Assembly: GCF_003402535.2 (NCBI RefSeq)
Contig: NZ_AP025172.1
Location: 1,571,939-1,635,938, forward strand
Source: Cupriavidus sp. P-10
GTDB taxonomy: Bacteria > Pseudomonadota > Gammaproteobacteria > Burkholderiales > Burkholderiaceae
Direction of reading: 5' to 3'
DNA: 64,000 nucleotides
Position numbers and translations under genes: made by a program. Positions 52,611-61,457 of this stretch are shown here, in pieces; position 1 is the stretch's first letter, and every line of letters begins with the position of its first letter. Below the pieces are notes generated by a model. The model had not been told where the DNA came from and did not search any database. It worked only from the letters and a program-made list of their open reading frames with translations.

Positions 52611-53405
52611 GTCTCGATGATTCCCTTGTTTGCAAGAAGATCCGCATTCCCCGCCGTCTCCTTAGCGGGTTGAGTCGCGGTGATTCCGCTGTTCGACATG
52701 GCACACGTAGGTGCCTTTCCGCTTGTTGGCGTTGCCTGCGGACTTGAACCTGGCGGTTTTAGCTTCGTGTTACCTGGCGCGAAGGTGCGCTCTTTTTGCA
52801 CTGCGTCATTTCGCCAATGACCGGCGAAGTTTATGGCGCGTGGGACTACATCTTCAAGGCGGAACCGGCGTTTTTAGCAAGTTTCCTATCCCCCCATCAG
52901 AGTGGAAACGAAATGGGGAAGGTTCGGCGTGCGCGATGGTCTGCGCTAATTGCTACCGCGATTTCGCAAGCGCCAAACGTTGCGCTGTTTTGGCGGCACC
53001 GGAGTTGGTCGTGACGGAACTGATCAAGCTGGCGATCCCCTTTTCGCCTGCAACCACGTCTTTTGCCGCATGCAGTCCCAACGCGTGGGGGGTACCGCGG
53101 ATGCTGCGACGCAGCACAATTCCGAGCGGCACCCCGTTGCCGCTTAAGGGTGTAGGCGATTCCCTGTTGCGCCTACACCCTCTTTCTTTGCCGTCAGACA
53201 AATGCCTGACGGTGCCGGTGTGCGAGAGACGCAGCACGCTTGTTTAACCCAGAAGTGAGTATGTTTTAAGTCCGAAAATCTGAACGGCTCGGAACGGGGA
53301 AGTCCCTCAGCGTCGAAACCAGGCATGCGCATCCGCACTGCCGGAGTGCTTCATCGTTTCAAGGCCGTCTCAGCTTTTTCAAATTTTTAGAAGGGAGCAA
53401 CTGAA
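52611..53405. promoter_or_regulatory. Divergent control region between wza and galU
   Basis: About 800 bp with no convincing gene; it must drive the exopolysaccharide operon leftwards and galU rightwards. GTCATT and AATGAC form a small inverted repeat at 52805-52821. Two stable hairpins lie in tandem: AGGGTGTAGGCG with CGCCTACACCCT (53147-53181), followed by a CT-rich stretch, then CCGTCAG with CTGACGG (53191-53212). The first could be a terminator or attenuator on the plus strand, ahead of galU. Confidence 0.55.
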
Positions 53406-54302
53406 ATGACGAGTCGCGTTAGCAAAGCCGTCTTCCCGGTGGCGGGCCTGGGAACCCGCTTCCTGCCCGCCACCAAGGCCAGCCCAAAAGAAATGCTGCC
53501 GGTGGTAGACAAGCCGCTGATCCAGTACGCCGTGGAAGAGGCGATCGCCGCGGGCATCACCGAAATGATCTTCGTCACCGGCCGCTCCAAGCGCGCCATC
53601 GAGGACCATTTTGACAAGGCGTTCGAACTGGAAGTGGAACTCGAGGCCAAGAACAAGCGGGCACTGCTGGACGTCGTGCGCTCGATCAAGCCGGCCAACG
53701 TCGAGTGCTACTACGTGCGCCAGTCCGAAGCGCTCGGCTTGGGCCATGCCGTGCTGTGTGCGGCCAAACTGGTTGGCGACACGCCGTTCGCGATCATGCT
53801 GGCCGATGACCTCATCGATGGCGAGCCGCCGGTGATGAAGCAGATGGTGGACGCCTACAACCACTACAACTGCTCTGTGCTTGGGGTAGAAGAGATCTCG
53901 CCGGAGCAGAGCCGATCCTACGGCGTGGTCGAGGGGCGCGAGTGGGGCGAAGGCGTGATCAAGGTGTCTGGCATCGTGGAAAAGCCCGCACCGGAAGAGG
54001 CACCCTCGAACCTCGGCGTGGTTGGCCGCTATATCCTGACGCCGCGTATCTTTGACCACCTGCGCGCACTGAAGCCCGGCGCCGGCGGTGAGTTACAACT
54101 GACCGACGCGATCGGGTCGCTGCTGAGTCAGGAACAGGTGCTGGCCTATCGCTACCAGGGCACGCGCTACGACTGCGGCAGCAAGCTGGGCTACTTGAAA
54201 GCGACCGTCGAGTATGCGCTTAAGCACCAGGAAACAGGTGCAAATTTCCGCAGCTACCTGGAGGAGCGTGGCTATCACCTGTCTGACAGCGTGATTGCCT
54301 AG
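53406..54302 (+). CDS. galU: UTP-glucose-1-phosphate uridylyltransferase
   Basis: 298 residues, standard length. Nucleotide-binding [24 protein letters not shown] at residues 9-32 (only partly quoted), then [22 protein letters not shown], and the later [12 protein letters not shown] and DCGSKLGYL. It makes UDP-glucose for the exopolysaccharide. A strong ribosome site (GAAGGGAG) lies about 8 bp before the ATG. Confidence 0.97.
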   Translation: MTSRVSKAVFPVAGLGTRFLPATKASPKEMLPVVDKPLIQYAVEEAIAAGITEMIFVTGRSKRAIEDHFDKAFELEVELEAKNKRALLDVVRSIKPANVECYYVRQSEALGLGHAVLCAAKLVGDTPFAIMLADDLIDGEPPVMKQMVDAYNHYNCSVLGVEEISPEQSRSYGVVEGREWGEGVIKVSGIVEKPAPEEAPSNLGVVGRYILTPRIFDHLRALKPGAGGELQLTDAIGSLLSQEQVLAYRYQGTRYDCGSKLGYLKATVEYALKHQETGANFRSYLEERGYHLSDSVIA

Positions 54303-54322
54303 AGCGTACCGGAGACCCCTGG

Positions 54323-54637
54323 ATGTCGGCACAAAGCGAGATTGCCAAAGCCCTCAAGCAATGGCTCGTTCACAACTCCTGGTACAGCGCGCACCCCGTC
54401 GACGAGGGCAGGTTCTACCGCGCGATGGCTGAGGTCATTGCCCACGCTGGTACGGTTTGGACCGACTCCGAGTTCGAGGAAGCCATCTACGATGTGATCG
54501 GCAGGGACCGAAAGGCGGTGTTCGCAGAATTCGTCTACGAGTACACCAGCATCGCGATGCGCATTCGCGACTACGAGACGGTTCGGCCTGATCAATTGTT
54601 TGCTTATGGCGTCAGTGGCTCGTTCGCTCGCTCATAA
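54323..54637 (+). CDS. Small unknown protein between galU and uppP
   Basis: 104 residues, mostly helical and soluble, with no recognised motif. It starts MSAQSEIAKALKQWLVHNSW and contains VWTDSEFEEAIYDVIGRDRK. It is 20 bp after galU in the same direction and has codon use like its neighbours, so it is likely a real gene co-transcribed with galU. No function can be given. Confidence 0.7.
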   Translation: MSAQSEIAKALKQWLVHNSWYSAHPVDEGRFYRAMAEVIAHAGTVWTDSEFEEAIYDVIGRDRKAVFAEFVYEYTSIAMRIRDYETVRPDQLFAYGVSGSFARS

Positions 54638-54847
54638 GCCAGATGCCCGTTGAGGGCCAGTCAAGGCCGCCCTGGCCACTCTAGCTGGCCACTCTAGCCG
54701 CCCATTCGAGGCCTCGCCGTCGCGGGGTGCGCGCGTATGCCGTGGGAGGTCAGGTGCGTCTCGCTGACGTGAGCCAGGTTCTCGGTTCTCAAGCGCGCTG
54801 ACCGCTTCCCTTCCGAACAGCAAGGCAACCAAAAAGGTACAAGCCAC

Positions 54848-55663
54848 ATGATTGACTGGATACACCTGGGCAAGGCGTTTTTTCTCGGCATCCTTGAAGG
54901 CTTGACAGAATTCCTGCCGATCTCAAGCACAGGGCACCTGATCCTGATCGGAGGTTGGATCGACTTCGCGTCCCATGAGGCGCGCGTGTTCGACGTGGTG
55001 ATCCAGCTCGGCGCAATCCTGGCCGTCTGCTGGCTGTATCGTGCCAAGATCATGCACCTGTGCGCGGGAGTCGTCCGGAGGGATCCGGAAGCGCTACGCT
55101 TTGCCACTGCGGTTCTGGCCGCCTTCCTGCCTGCAGCAGTCATCGGCGCACTGTTCATCGGGCCCATCAAGCACCGACTCTTCGATCCCGCTGTCGTCGC
55201 GACGGCATTGATCGTGGGTGGCCTGATTATCCTCTGGGTAGAGCGGCGCAAGGCAGTCCCTCGCATTCACACCATCGAAGATTTCGGCTGGAAGCAAGCC
55301 ATCGGTATCGGTTTCGCGCAGTGCGTGGCCATGATTCCCGGCACGTCCCGCTCGGGAGCCACCATCGTGGGAGGAATGCTGTCTGGCGTGTCCCGACAAG
55401 CCGCAACCGAATTCTCCTTTTTCCTGGCAATCCCCACTATGCTGGGCGCCGCAACCTACGACGCGATGCGGCACTACCACTTACTCAGGACGGAGGACCT
55501 CTGGGCGATTGCCGCTGGCTCTATTGCTGCCTTCATCTCGGCGCTGTTCGTTGTCAATGCGATGATTCGCCTTGTGGCGCGACATTCTCTGCGAGTGTTT
55601 GCCTGGTATCGCATCGCGCTGGGCTTGCTGATTGCAGTCCTGACCGCTGTCCCGTCGCTATGA
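54848..55663 (+). CDS. uppP: Undecaprenyl-diphosphatase (UppP/BacA family)
   Basis: 271 residues, multi-spanning membrane protein. The two family motifs are present: [16 protein letters not shown] near residues 16-31 and [13 protein letters not shown] near 171-183. It recycles undecaprenyl pyrophosphate to the monophosphate used by the initiating transferase and by cell-wall synthesis. It may be an additional copy supporting exopolysaccharide output, since such a gene is usually also present on the main chromosome (inference). The next 310 bp (55664-55973) contain no gene; an AT-rich stretch near 55870-55900 could hold the promoter for the following gene. Confidence 0.95.
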   Translation: MIDWIHLGKAFFLGILEGLTEFLPISSTGHLILIGGWIDFASHEARVFDVVIQLGAILAVCWLYRAKIMHLCAGVVRRDPEALRFATAVLAAFLPAAVIGALFIGPIKHRLFDPAVVATALIVGGLIILWVERRKAVPRIHTIEDFGWKQAIGIGFAQCVAMIPGTSRSGATIVGGMLSGVSRQAATEFSFFLAIPTMLGAATYDAMRHYHLLRTEDLWAIAAGSIAAFISALFVVNAMIRLVARHSLRVFAWYRIALGLLIAVLTAVPSL

Positions 55664-55973
55664 GCGTGGGATGCTCACTTGGCGCCCACCGTTACCTGCC
55701 TTTAGGAACGAGATTCGAGTGCGCAGGGCGCGCCGATTCCGCCACTGGGGCCCACCTCGCCTGTCCTACCGTCACTCGGATACGTCATAGATATGCCGCG
55801 GCGTGCAGTCACGCGGCCATGTGGCGGCTTAAGGCGGGACAGGAGCCCAGGCTTCGGTAGGCGTAGCGTTCCGCACAAAAATAATTTACATTGCGCTTTA
55901 GTCAGCATTTCCGCCCGGCTCCAGAGCGAGTGTGCTGAATATTGTTATAGGTCAAGCACTTAGCGCCGCCTCC

Positions 55974-57536
55974 ATGGCTCAGGATCCCACTACCCACGCC
56001 GTCACCAAACTCACCCGCACCGAATTTGCCGTGGTCCGTGCCTATGCGCAAGGCATGCGGCCAGTGGACATCGCCAACCGCTACCTGGTAGATCCGGATG
56101 AGGACGAGCACCTGAGCGAGGCCCAGGCGGTCCAGCGCATCCTGGCCTTGCGCGACCGCCTCGTGCAGTTCGCCCTGCAGCATGGCCAGCCCGAGATCGC
56201 GAGCATGTTCGAAGCACTGCGCGCGCGTTCGGATGTTGGCATGACCCGGCGGGTAGACGCCGTCTCGGCGCTTGAGCAGCTTGGACAGAGCTACCCCCAG
56301 CCACAGCACGATGTGTCGCTTTGGTTCAAGCCGAGTCTGGCACGCCGGCTGGTAGCGGCCAATATCCGGCGGATTGAGGACCTCACGTCCCTGGCGAATC
56401 GGCGCGGCAGCAGTTGGTGGCGCGCGGTACCACGCATCGGCGCGCAGTCGGCCGAGGTCATCACGCACTGGCTGGTGCGCCAGCGCCCGGTCATGGGCGC
56501 TGCGGCGGTCAATGCCTATGTGCTGCCGCCTGCCGCCCATGCCCACCGCGACGCGCTGGTGCCGTTGACCTTGGCCCCCGGGATGCCGTATCCGGTGCCC
56601 CTCGAGCATATGCTGGTGCCAGCCCCAAATACCCCGGCAGGGCCGGCGCTCGCCGCCGATCTGGCGTTCGTACGCGCCTGGCTAGAGGACCGGGCGCCAC
56701 ATACCCGCAACAGCTATCGGCGCGAGGCCGAGCGGCTGTTGTTGTGGAATGCGGCGCGCAAGAAGGGGTTGACGGCGTTGGAGGCCTGCGATCTTGAGTC
56801 ATATGAGGAGTTTCTTGCGGATCCCCAGCCGGCGGCGTTCTGGTGCGGCCCGAGCGGGGCGCGCGACAGAATGCACTGGCGGCCTTTCGAAGGCCCGCTG
56901 GGGACCAGCTCGGTGGCGGCCGCCCTACGGGTGGTTCGAGCGCTGCTTCGCGCATTGGTCAAGGCCGGCCACCTGCCGTGCGCCCCGCTCATCCCAAGGC
57001 AAGCCCCCGCCGCTGCGCCCTCTGCGCTGCGCGCACCGTCCAGCCAACCCGACGTGGAGGCCTTCCTTGCCTGGCTGGGGGAAGCACGGCACGGTCCGCG
57101 ACATCGTGCTGCGCTGGTTGCAGCCCAACTAATGCGCAGCGCAGGCTTGCCACTGAGCGAGCTGGCGGTGCTGCGCTGCGCCAGCGTGCAGACCAGTGCC
57201 AACGGCACGGTATTGCACCGCCAGGGTTCGCGCCAACAGGTGGTGAGCCTTGATACCACCGTCCAACAGGCCTTACAGGCGCATTGGGCCGACCGCGGTT
57301 GGCCAGACATGATGCCACCGGCACACGCGGCGCTATTAGCCCCGACGGCACAGCCGGCCACGGCGCGCGGGCGTAATAAGCAGCTTGCGGGCGTGGCGGC
57401 CGGCTATTCCGCCAGCGGCCTGGATCAGATGCTGCGTGCTTTGTGGCGGCGCTTCTGCGATCAGTGCGAACGACCCTCGGAAGGCTTTGCACCCGGACAG
57501 CTTCGCACCCGGGCCCCTAAGGCCCTCAATCACTGA
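55974..57536 (+). CDS. Tyrosine-recombinase-like protein with DUF3701-type N-terminus, probably inactive or truncated
   Basis: 520 residues. The N-terminal part (LTRTEFAVVRAYAQGMRPVDIANRYL) resembles the DUF3701 domain of some phage-integrase-like proteins. A core-binding-like region follows (ADLAFVRAWLEDRAPHTRNSYRREAERLLLW). In the catalytic part, the box I Arg is missing (SAGLPLSEL where GLR is expected). The protein ends at RTRAPKALNH without the HxLRH and Tyr segments, so it is presumably catalytically dead or truncated. The start may instead be a GTG at 55932. Whether it has another role in replicon maintenance is unknown. Confidence 0.7.
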   Translation: MAQDPTTHAVTKLTRTEFAVVRAYAQGMRPVDIANRYLVDPDEDEHLSEAQAVQRILALRDRLVQFALQHGQPEIASMFEALRARSDVGMTRRVDAVSALEQLGQSYPQPQHDVSLWFKPSLARRLVAANIRRIEDLTSLANRRGSSWWRAVPRIGAQSAEVITHWLVRQRPVMGAAAVNAYVLPPAAHAHRDALVPLTLAPGMPYPVPLEHMLVPAPNTPAGPALAADLAFVRAWLEDRAPHTRNSYRREAERLLLWNAARKKGLTALEACDLESYEEFLADPQPAAFWCGPSGARDRMHWRPFEGPLGTSSVAAALRVVRALLRALVKAGHLPCAPLIPRQAPAAAPSALRAPSSQPDVEAFLAWLGEARHGPRHRAALVAAQLMRSAGLPLSELAVLRCASVQTSANGTVLHRQGSRQQVVSLDTTVQQALQAHWADRGWPDMMPPAHAALLAPTAQPATARGRNKQLAGVAAGYSASGLDQMLRALWRRFCDQCERPSEGFAPGQLRTRAPKALNH

Positions 57537-57610
57537 CGCGGGACGCCGACTCCAGCCTTTCGGGCCTGCAATCCTGGTCTGTTTGAACGGCACATAGCCG
57601 CCTCTTATGA

Positions 57611-57638
57611 TTTACCATTATCCGAATAATGGTAGTAA
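57611..57638. other. Inverted-repeat site upstream of the intact recombinase, possible recombination core or operator
   Basis: ACCATTAT (57614-57621) and ATAATGGT (57626-57633) are exact inverted repeats around CCGA. Extending to 11-bp arms (TTTACCATTAT and ATAATGGTAGT) gives 9 of 11 matches. The arrangement resembles the core of a tyrosine-recombinase crossover site or an operator for the gene that follows. It is in a short AT-rich island. Confidence 0.45.
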
Positions 57639-57736
57639 AAGCGAATATAATGGCTTCCGTTTGTTCGCTTGCTGACGTTTATGCTGACGGCCGCACGACT
57701 GTGCCCAGCCGCCCCTCTTTTTCGCGTTTGCTCTGC

Positions 57737-58942
57737 ATGACATCCGCCCGATCCGCTCCACCCGCCTTGCCGCCAAGGGCGCCTCGTGGACCGAACGCAC
57801 TAGCTAGCCCCGTGCTTCCCGCCGAGTTCTCCGATGCGCAGTGGGTCCGGGCCTGGCTCGATGCAAAATCGGCCCCGGGCGTGGGACTCCGGGGTACCAC
57901 GCTTAGCCAGTACGAACTCGAGGGGCTGCGCCTGCTCTGGTACGCGAAGGCAATCGGGCGGCCGCTGGCAACGTGGCAGGTGACACATGCCAGCGACTAC
58001 CTTGCCTTCCTCGGTAACCCGCCAACGTCGGCAATCAGCACGGAGCGGGCACGCAGGACGAGCCCGAACTGGCGGCCGCTGCATGGGCCACTTTCTGAGG
58101 CTTCAAGGCGCCAGAGTGCGGTCATTGTCGGCACCTTGTTCGACTGGCTGGTGCGGGTTGGTGCGCTGCGCATCAATCCGTTTGCCACGGTGCCGCGAGA
58201 GCGTGTCGCGGCGGGGCGTGGTTCTCAGCGACGCTTCCTGGAGTTCGACCAGATCGATGCCGTATTCGCGGCTATCGAACGTCGCGCCGCAACTACGGAG
58301 TGGGCACTCCTGCATAGGGCTCGGGACCGCTGGCTCGTAGCGCTGCTATTCCTGACCGGATTGCGTGCGTCCGAAGTAACCGCGCTGACGTGGTCGGACT
58401 TCGAATGCCAGGTTGGGCGATCAGGTCCCTTCTGGACGGTACGGATCCGGCACGTTAAAGGAGGCGAGGATCAGCTGGTGCCGTGCGACAACGTGATGGG
58501 CGAACTGGCACGCTTTCGGCTCCTTGTTGGACTACCCCCAACGCCTAGCCCGGCGGATAGCATGGCTGTCATCCCAGCCCTCGGCGGTGGACGACAGCCC
58601 GCAAGGCTCCCAGGTCCCAATCCTGCTGACCACCAAAGAAAGCTAAGCCGCCAATTGGGTACCCGCCAGGGGATTTATGCGATCGTTCGTATTGCGTTTG
58701 ACGAGGCAGCTGACCGCCTGACTTCCGAAAATCGGGCAGATGATGCGGCTCGGCTTCGCGCGGCGTCGACCCACTGGCTGCGCCATTCGCATGCTACCCA
58801 TCTGCTTCGAGCCGGCGTACCCGTTACCGACGTGCAGCGCGCACTAAGGCATCGCGATATCAACACGACCCGCAGGTACGCCCACGAAGCGCTTGAAGAC
58901 GTTGCGCGTGCCTTGGCTGGAAAGATTTCCAGCGGCACATAA
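57737..58942 (+). CDS. Tyrosine recombinase (phage integrase family), intact
   Basis: 401 residues from the ATG at 57737; an upstream start at 57629 would add 36 residues and is possible. All catalytic positions are visible: Arg in TGLRASEVTALTW, Lys in HVKGGEDQLV, H-x-x-R in THWLRHSHATHL, and His plus the nucleophile Tyr in LRHRDINTTRRYAH. The N-terminal SAM-like core-binding region runs through TTLSQYELEGLRLLWY. It could act on the inverted-repeat site just upstream or resolve replicon multimers (inference). Confidence 0.88.
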   Translation: MTSARSAPPALPPRAPRGPNALASPVLPAEFSDAQWVRAWLDAKSAPGVGLRGTTLSQYELEGLRLLWYAKAIGRPLATWQVTHASDYLAFLGNPPTSAISTERARRTSPNWRPLHGPLSEASRRQSAVIVGTLFDWLVRVGALRINPFATVPRERVAAGRGSQRRFLEFDQIDAVFAAIERRAATTEWALLHRARDRWLVALLFLTGLRASEVTALTWSDFECQVGRSGPFWTVRIRHVKGGEDQLVPCDNVMGELARFRLLVGLPPTPSPADSMAVIPALGGGRQPARLPGPNPADHQRKLSRQLGTRQGIYAIVRIAFDEAADRLTSENRADDAARLRAASTHWLRHSHATHLLRAGVPVTDVQRALRHRDINTTRRYAHEALEDVARALAGKISSGT

Positions 58943-59084
58943 GCTCGCACCGGTCGAGACGGCTAGCGGATGCGATGCCCCATCCCTTGCTGAGAGGTCG
59001 ACAAGCCCTCTTACGGTCAGAGCGCTGAGAGCTGCACCGGCCCTCGGCGGCACCCGCATTCCAGACAGCGCAGGAGCGACACCG

Positions 59085-60404
59085 TCCCAACTTGGGAAAG
59101 TCGGGCTCCAATCCCTGTGCGCTCGATAGTTCGAAATGTCCGTTACCAGCACTGACATCGCCCGGGCGTTGTAGCGCCCAACAGCAGGTCCCTCGAGTGG
59201 GGGGAGCCAGCGACGGCCCCTCACGTAATCCGGGGAGTATGCCCAGCGAGGTCTGGGAAGCCAGATTGGAATGACCACCCGCTACCTGCAAAGGCAGTGT
59301 CTACGGTGACAATTCGCAGCTCGCACGCAGGCGATCCCAAGTTGGGAACATCAAACAACCAACTGATGGAGACCGTCCCAAGTTGGGAAGGTCGAGCAAC
59401 CGCGTCTCGACATCATTCCCATCCGGCAAGGTCGGGCACGGGGCACGCAGTCTGGCTACTGGCCCACGGCAGAAAGGTTAGGCAGCAAATGAAGGCACCA
59501 TCCCAGGCCGCGAAGGTCAGGGATGGTGCCCCCCGACATTGTCACAAGATAAAAGGTCGGTAAGGAGTCCGGGCATCTCCCAAGGTTGTAAGGGCTGGCA
59601 AGTCAGCCCACGACCGTCCCAAGTTGGGAAAATCTGGCACTTAGTCTCGAGGGGCCAGCTCAAGCGTAGTCCGGGCGACCAGTCTCAACGCACCGTCCCA
59701 AGTTGGGAAAGGTCTCCCACCCGGTCGTGGCACTTCGCGTTGGGAAGGTCTGGCACGCAGTCTCGAGTACCGTCGCAAGTTGGGAGGTTTGGGCGCCCAC
59801 TCGAGGTACCTCCCAAGTTGGGAAGGTTGGCCCCCCAGCCGAGGTACCGTCCCAAGTTGGGAAAGTTTGGCGCCCAGTCGAGCTACCGTCCAAGTTGGGA
59901 AGGTTTGGCGCCCACTCGATAACCGTTCCAGGTTGGGAAGGTTGGCACTCCAGTCGAGGTACCGACCCAAGTTGGGAAGGTTTGGCGCCCACTCGAGATT
60001 CCGTCCCAAGTTGGGAAGATGTGGCGCCCCGTCGAGGCACCGTCCCAAGTTGGGAAGGTTGGCACTCCAGTCGAGGTACCGTCCCAAGTTGGGAAGGTTG
60101 GCACCCCAGTCGAGGTACCGTCCCAAGTTGGGAAGGTTGGCACCCCAGTCGAGGTACCGTCCCAAGTTGGGAAGGTGTGGCGCCCCGTCGAGGTACCGTC
60201 CCAAGTTGGGAAGGTTGGCACCCCAGTCGAGGTACCGTCCCAAGTTGGGAAAGTTTGGCGCCCACTCGAGGTACCGTCCCAAGTTGGGAAAGTTTGGTGT
60301 CCACGCGAGATGCCGTCCCAAGTTGGGAAGGTTTGGCACCCACTCGAGTACCGTCCCAAGTTGGGAAGGTTTGGCACCCACTCGAGTACCGTCCCAAGTT
60401 GGGA
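59085..60404. repeat. Centromere-like (parS) array of 13-bp palindromes
   Basis: The palindrome TCCCAAGTTGGGA (one copy with C in the centre, at 59085) occurs at 59335, 59376, 59617, 59696, 59811, 59850, 60004, 60043, 60082, 60121, 60160, 60199, 60238, 60277, 60316, 60354 and 60392. Degenerate copies lie at about 59740, 59773, 59889, 59926 and 59965. From 60004 to 60392 the spacing is almost always 39 bp, with the intervening sequence (including GGTACC and TCGAG) also conserved. It lies directly downstream of parB, where plasmid-type centromeres are common. The odd-centred 13-bp symmetry recalls KorB operators. There are no genes in 58943-60485; open frames here come from the 39-bp period. 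Confidence 0.85.
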
Positions 60405-60440
60405 AGGTTTGGCACAGAGTCGAGGTACCGTCTCAAGGGC

Positions 60441-60466
60441 AAAAAAAACCCGCTTAGGGAAGCGGG
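60441..60466 (-). terminator. Rho-independent terminator of parAB
   Basis: CCCGCTT (60449-60455) pairs with AAGCGGG (60460-60466) around AGGG. On the minus strand the stem is followed by eight T residues (A-run 60441-60448 on plus). It lies 20 bp past the parB stop and shields the centromere array from transcription. Confidence 0.92.
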
Positions 60467-60485
60467 CTGTTTTGGAAACTCGATC

Positions 60486-61457
60486 TTACTTTGGTTGGTG
60501 GTGGAATGTTTCGCTGATGAGCTGTCGAATCTGCGTCTCCAGAGCCTCCGACATGGCCCCCACCTTGATCTTCACGGTGAAGCCATTGACGTCCTTAGTA
60601 ATGGACCCGGCCTGTTCCTTGCCGGAAAAAAACTTGTCAATGCTTCGCTCACTGGCGGCGCTCGGCTCCGAGGCCCGTCGTGTTGCCAGGGCTTTGATGG
60701 CACCGGCGGCTTTACCTTGATCCATCCTGCCCGACGCCACGAGCGGCCAGATCTCCTTCGCCGCATCGCTCCCGGCTTCCCCATATTTGCGGATCGTCGT
60801 CACGATCGCTTCCGCAGCACTTCCCCCAAGCAATCGGGGCTGCAGGTCCAGGTCCTTCACGACAAACTCTGGCAATTGCGCGAAGCTGAGAAACCGGTAG
60901 AGACCGCTTTTGGAAAGGCCCAGCGCCTCCGCCAGCCGCACACGCGACGGAAATTCCTTCTCGGTCTGCCGAATGGACAGGGCGATTTCATAGTCGGCCA
61001 AATCATCGCGACTGATATTTTCGACCATAGCGAGGACGGCCATGTCCGCATCGGAGCAATCCGCGACGACCGCCTTGACAGTATCAAGTCCAAGCATCTT
61101 ATGGACCCGCCACCGGCGTTCACCCGCCACAATCTGGTAGCCGGTTTCAGCGCGGCGCACCACGATTGGCTGCATGAGTCCGACTTCACGAATCGACTCT
61201 GCCAGTTCGGAAAGCTTGCCTTCGTTGAAGACGCGCCGGGGCTGCCATGGATTCGGGACAACATCTGAAACTGACAGTTGCGACGCAACGCCTGCTGCTT
61301 CAAGTTCCTGGACGCGGAGTTGCGCCACGGCCAGCGCGCCGGTGAGACCCGGTGCCGTCTGAGTACGATCGTTGCGCTTGACCTCGTCCTGTTGGATTGC
61401 CGACGTCTTGCGGATGCCCGCCGTCTTGGCCAGTAGCTGATCTCGCATATTGCTCAT
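60486..61457 (-). CDS. parB: ParB-family partition protein
   Basis: 323 residues. N-terminal CTP-binding ParB domain: VVPNPWQPRRVFNEG, the GERRWR motif (residues 112-117) and ENISR (146-150). The helix-turn-helix region is SRVRLAEALGLSKSGLYRFL (about 171-190). A C-terminal dimerisation-like segment ends in ALETQIRQLISETF. It should bind the palindrome array downstream and work with ParA in segregation. The start overlaps parA by 4 bp (ATGA). Confidence 0.93.
   Translation of the reverse strand: MSNMRDQLLAKTAGIRKTSAIQQDEVKRNDRTQTAPGLTGALAVAQLRVQELEAAGVASQLSVSDVVPNPWQPRRVFNEGKLSELAESIREVGLMQPIVVRRAETGYQIVAGERRWRVHKMLGLDTVKAVVADCSDADMAVLAMVENISRDDLADYEIALSIRQTEKEFPSRVRLAEALGLSKSGLYRFLSFAQLPEFVVKDLDLQPRLLGGSAAEAIVTTIRKYGEAGSDAAKEIWPLVASGRMDQGKAAGAIKALATRRASEPSAASERSIDKFFSGKEQAGSITKDVNGFTVKIKVGAMSEALETQIRQLISETFHHQPK

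Noticed and set aside
52711..53247. 178-residue plus-strand gene in the wza-galU control region
   Set aside because: Runs through both hairpins, has no recognisable domain and a poor start; treated as noncoding.
59696..60443. CRISPR array
   Set aside because: The period is regular, but the intervening segments are nearly identical instead of unique spacers, and no cas genes are present. It fits a centromere array.
59641..60720. Long open frames on both strands (150-520 residues) through the repeat array
   Set aside because: They arise because the 39-bp repeat is a multiple of three and lacks stops in most frames; the predicted proteins are pure repeats with no ribosome sites.
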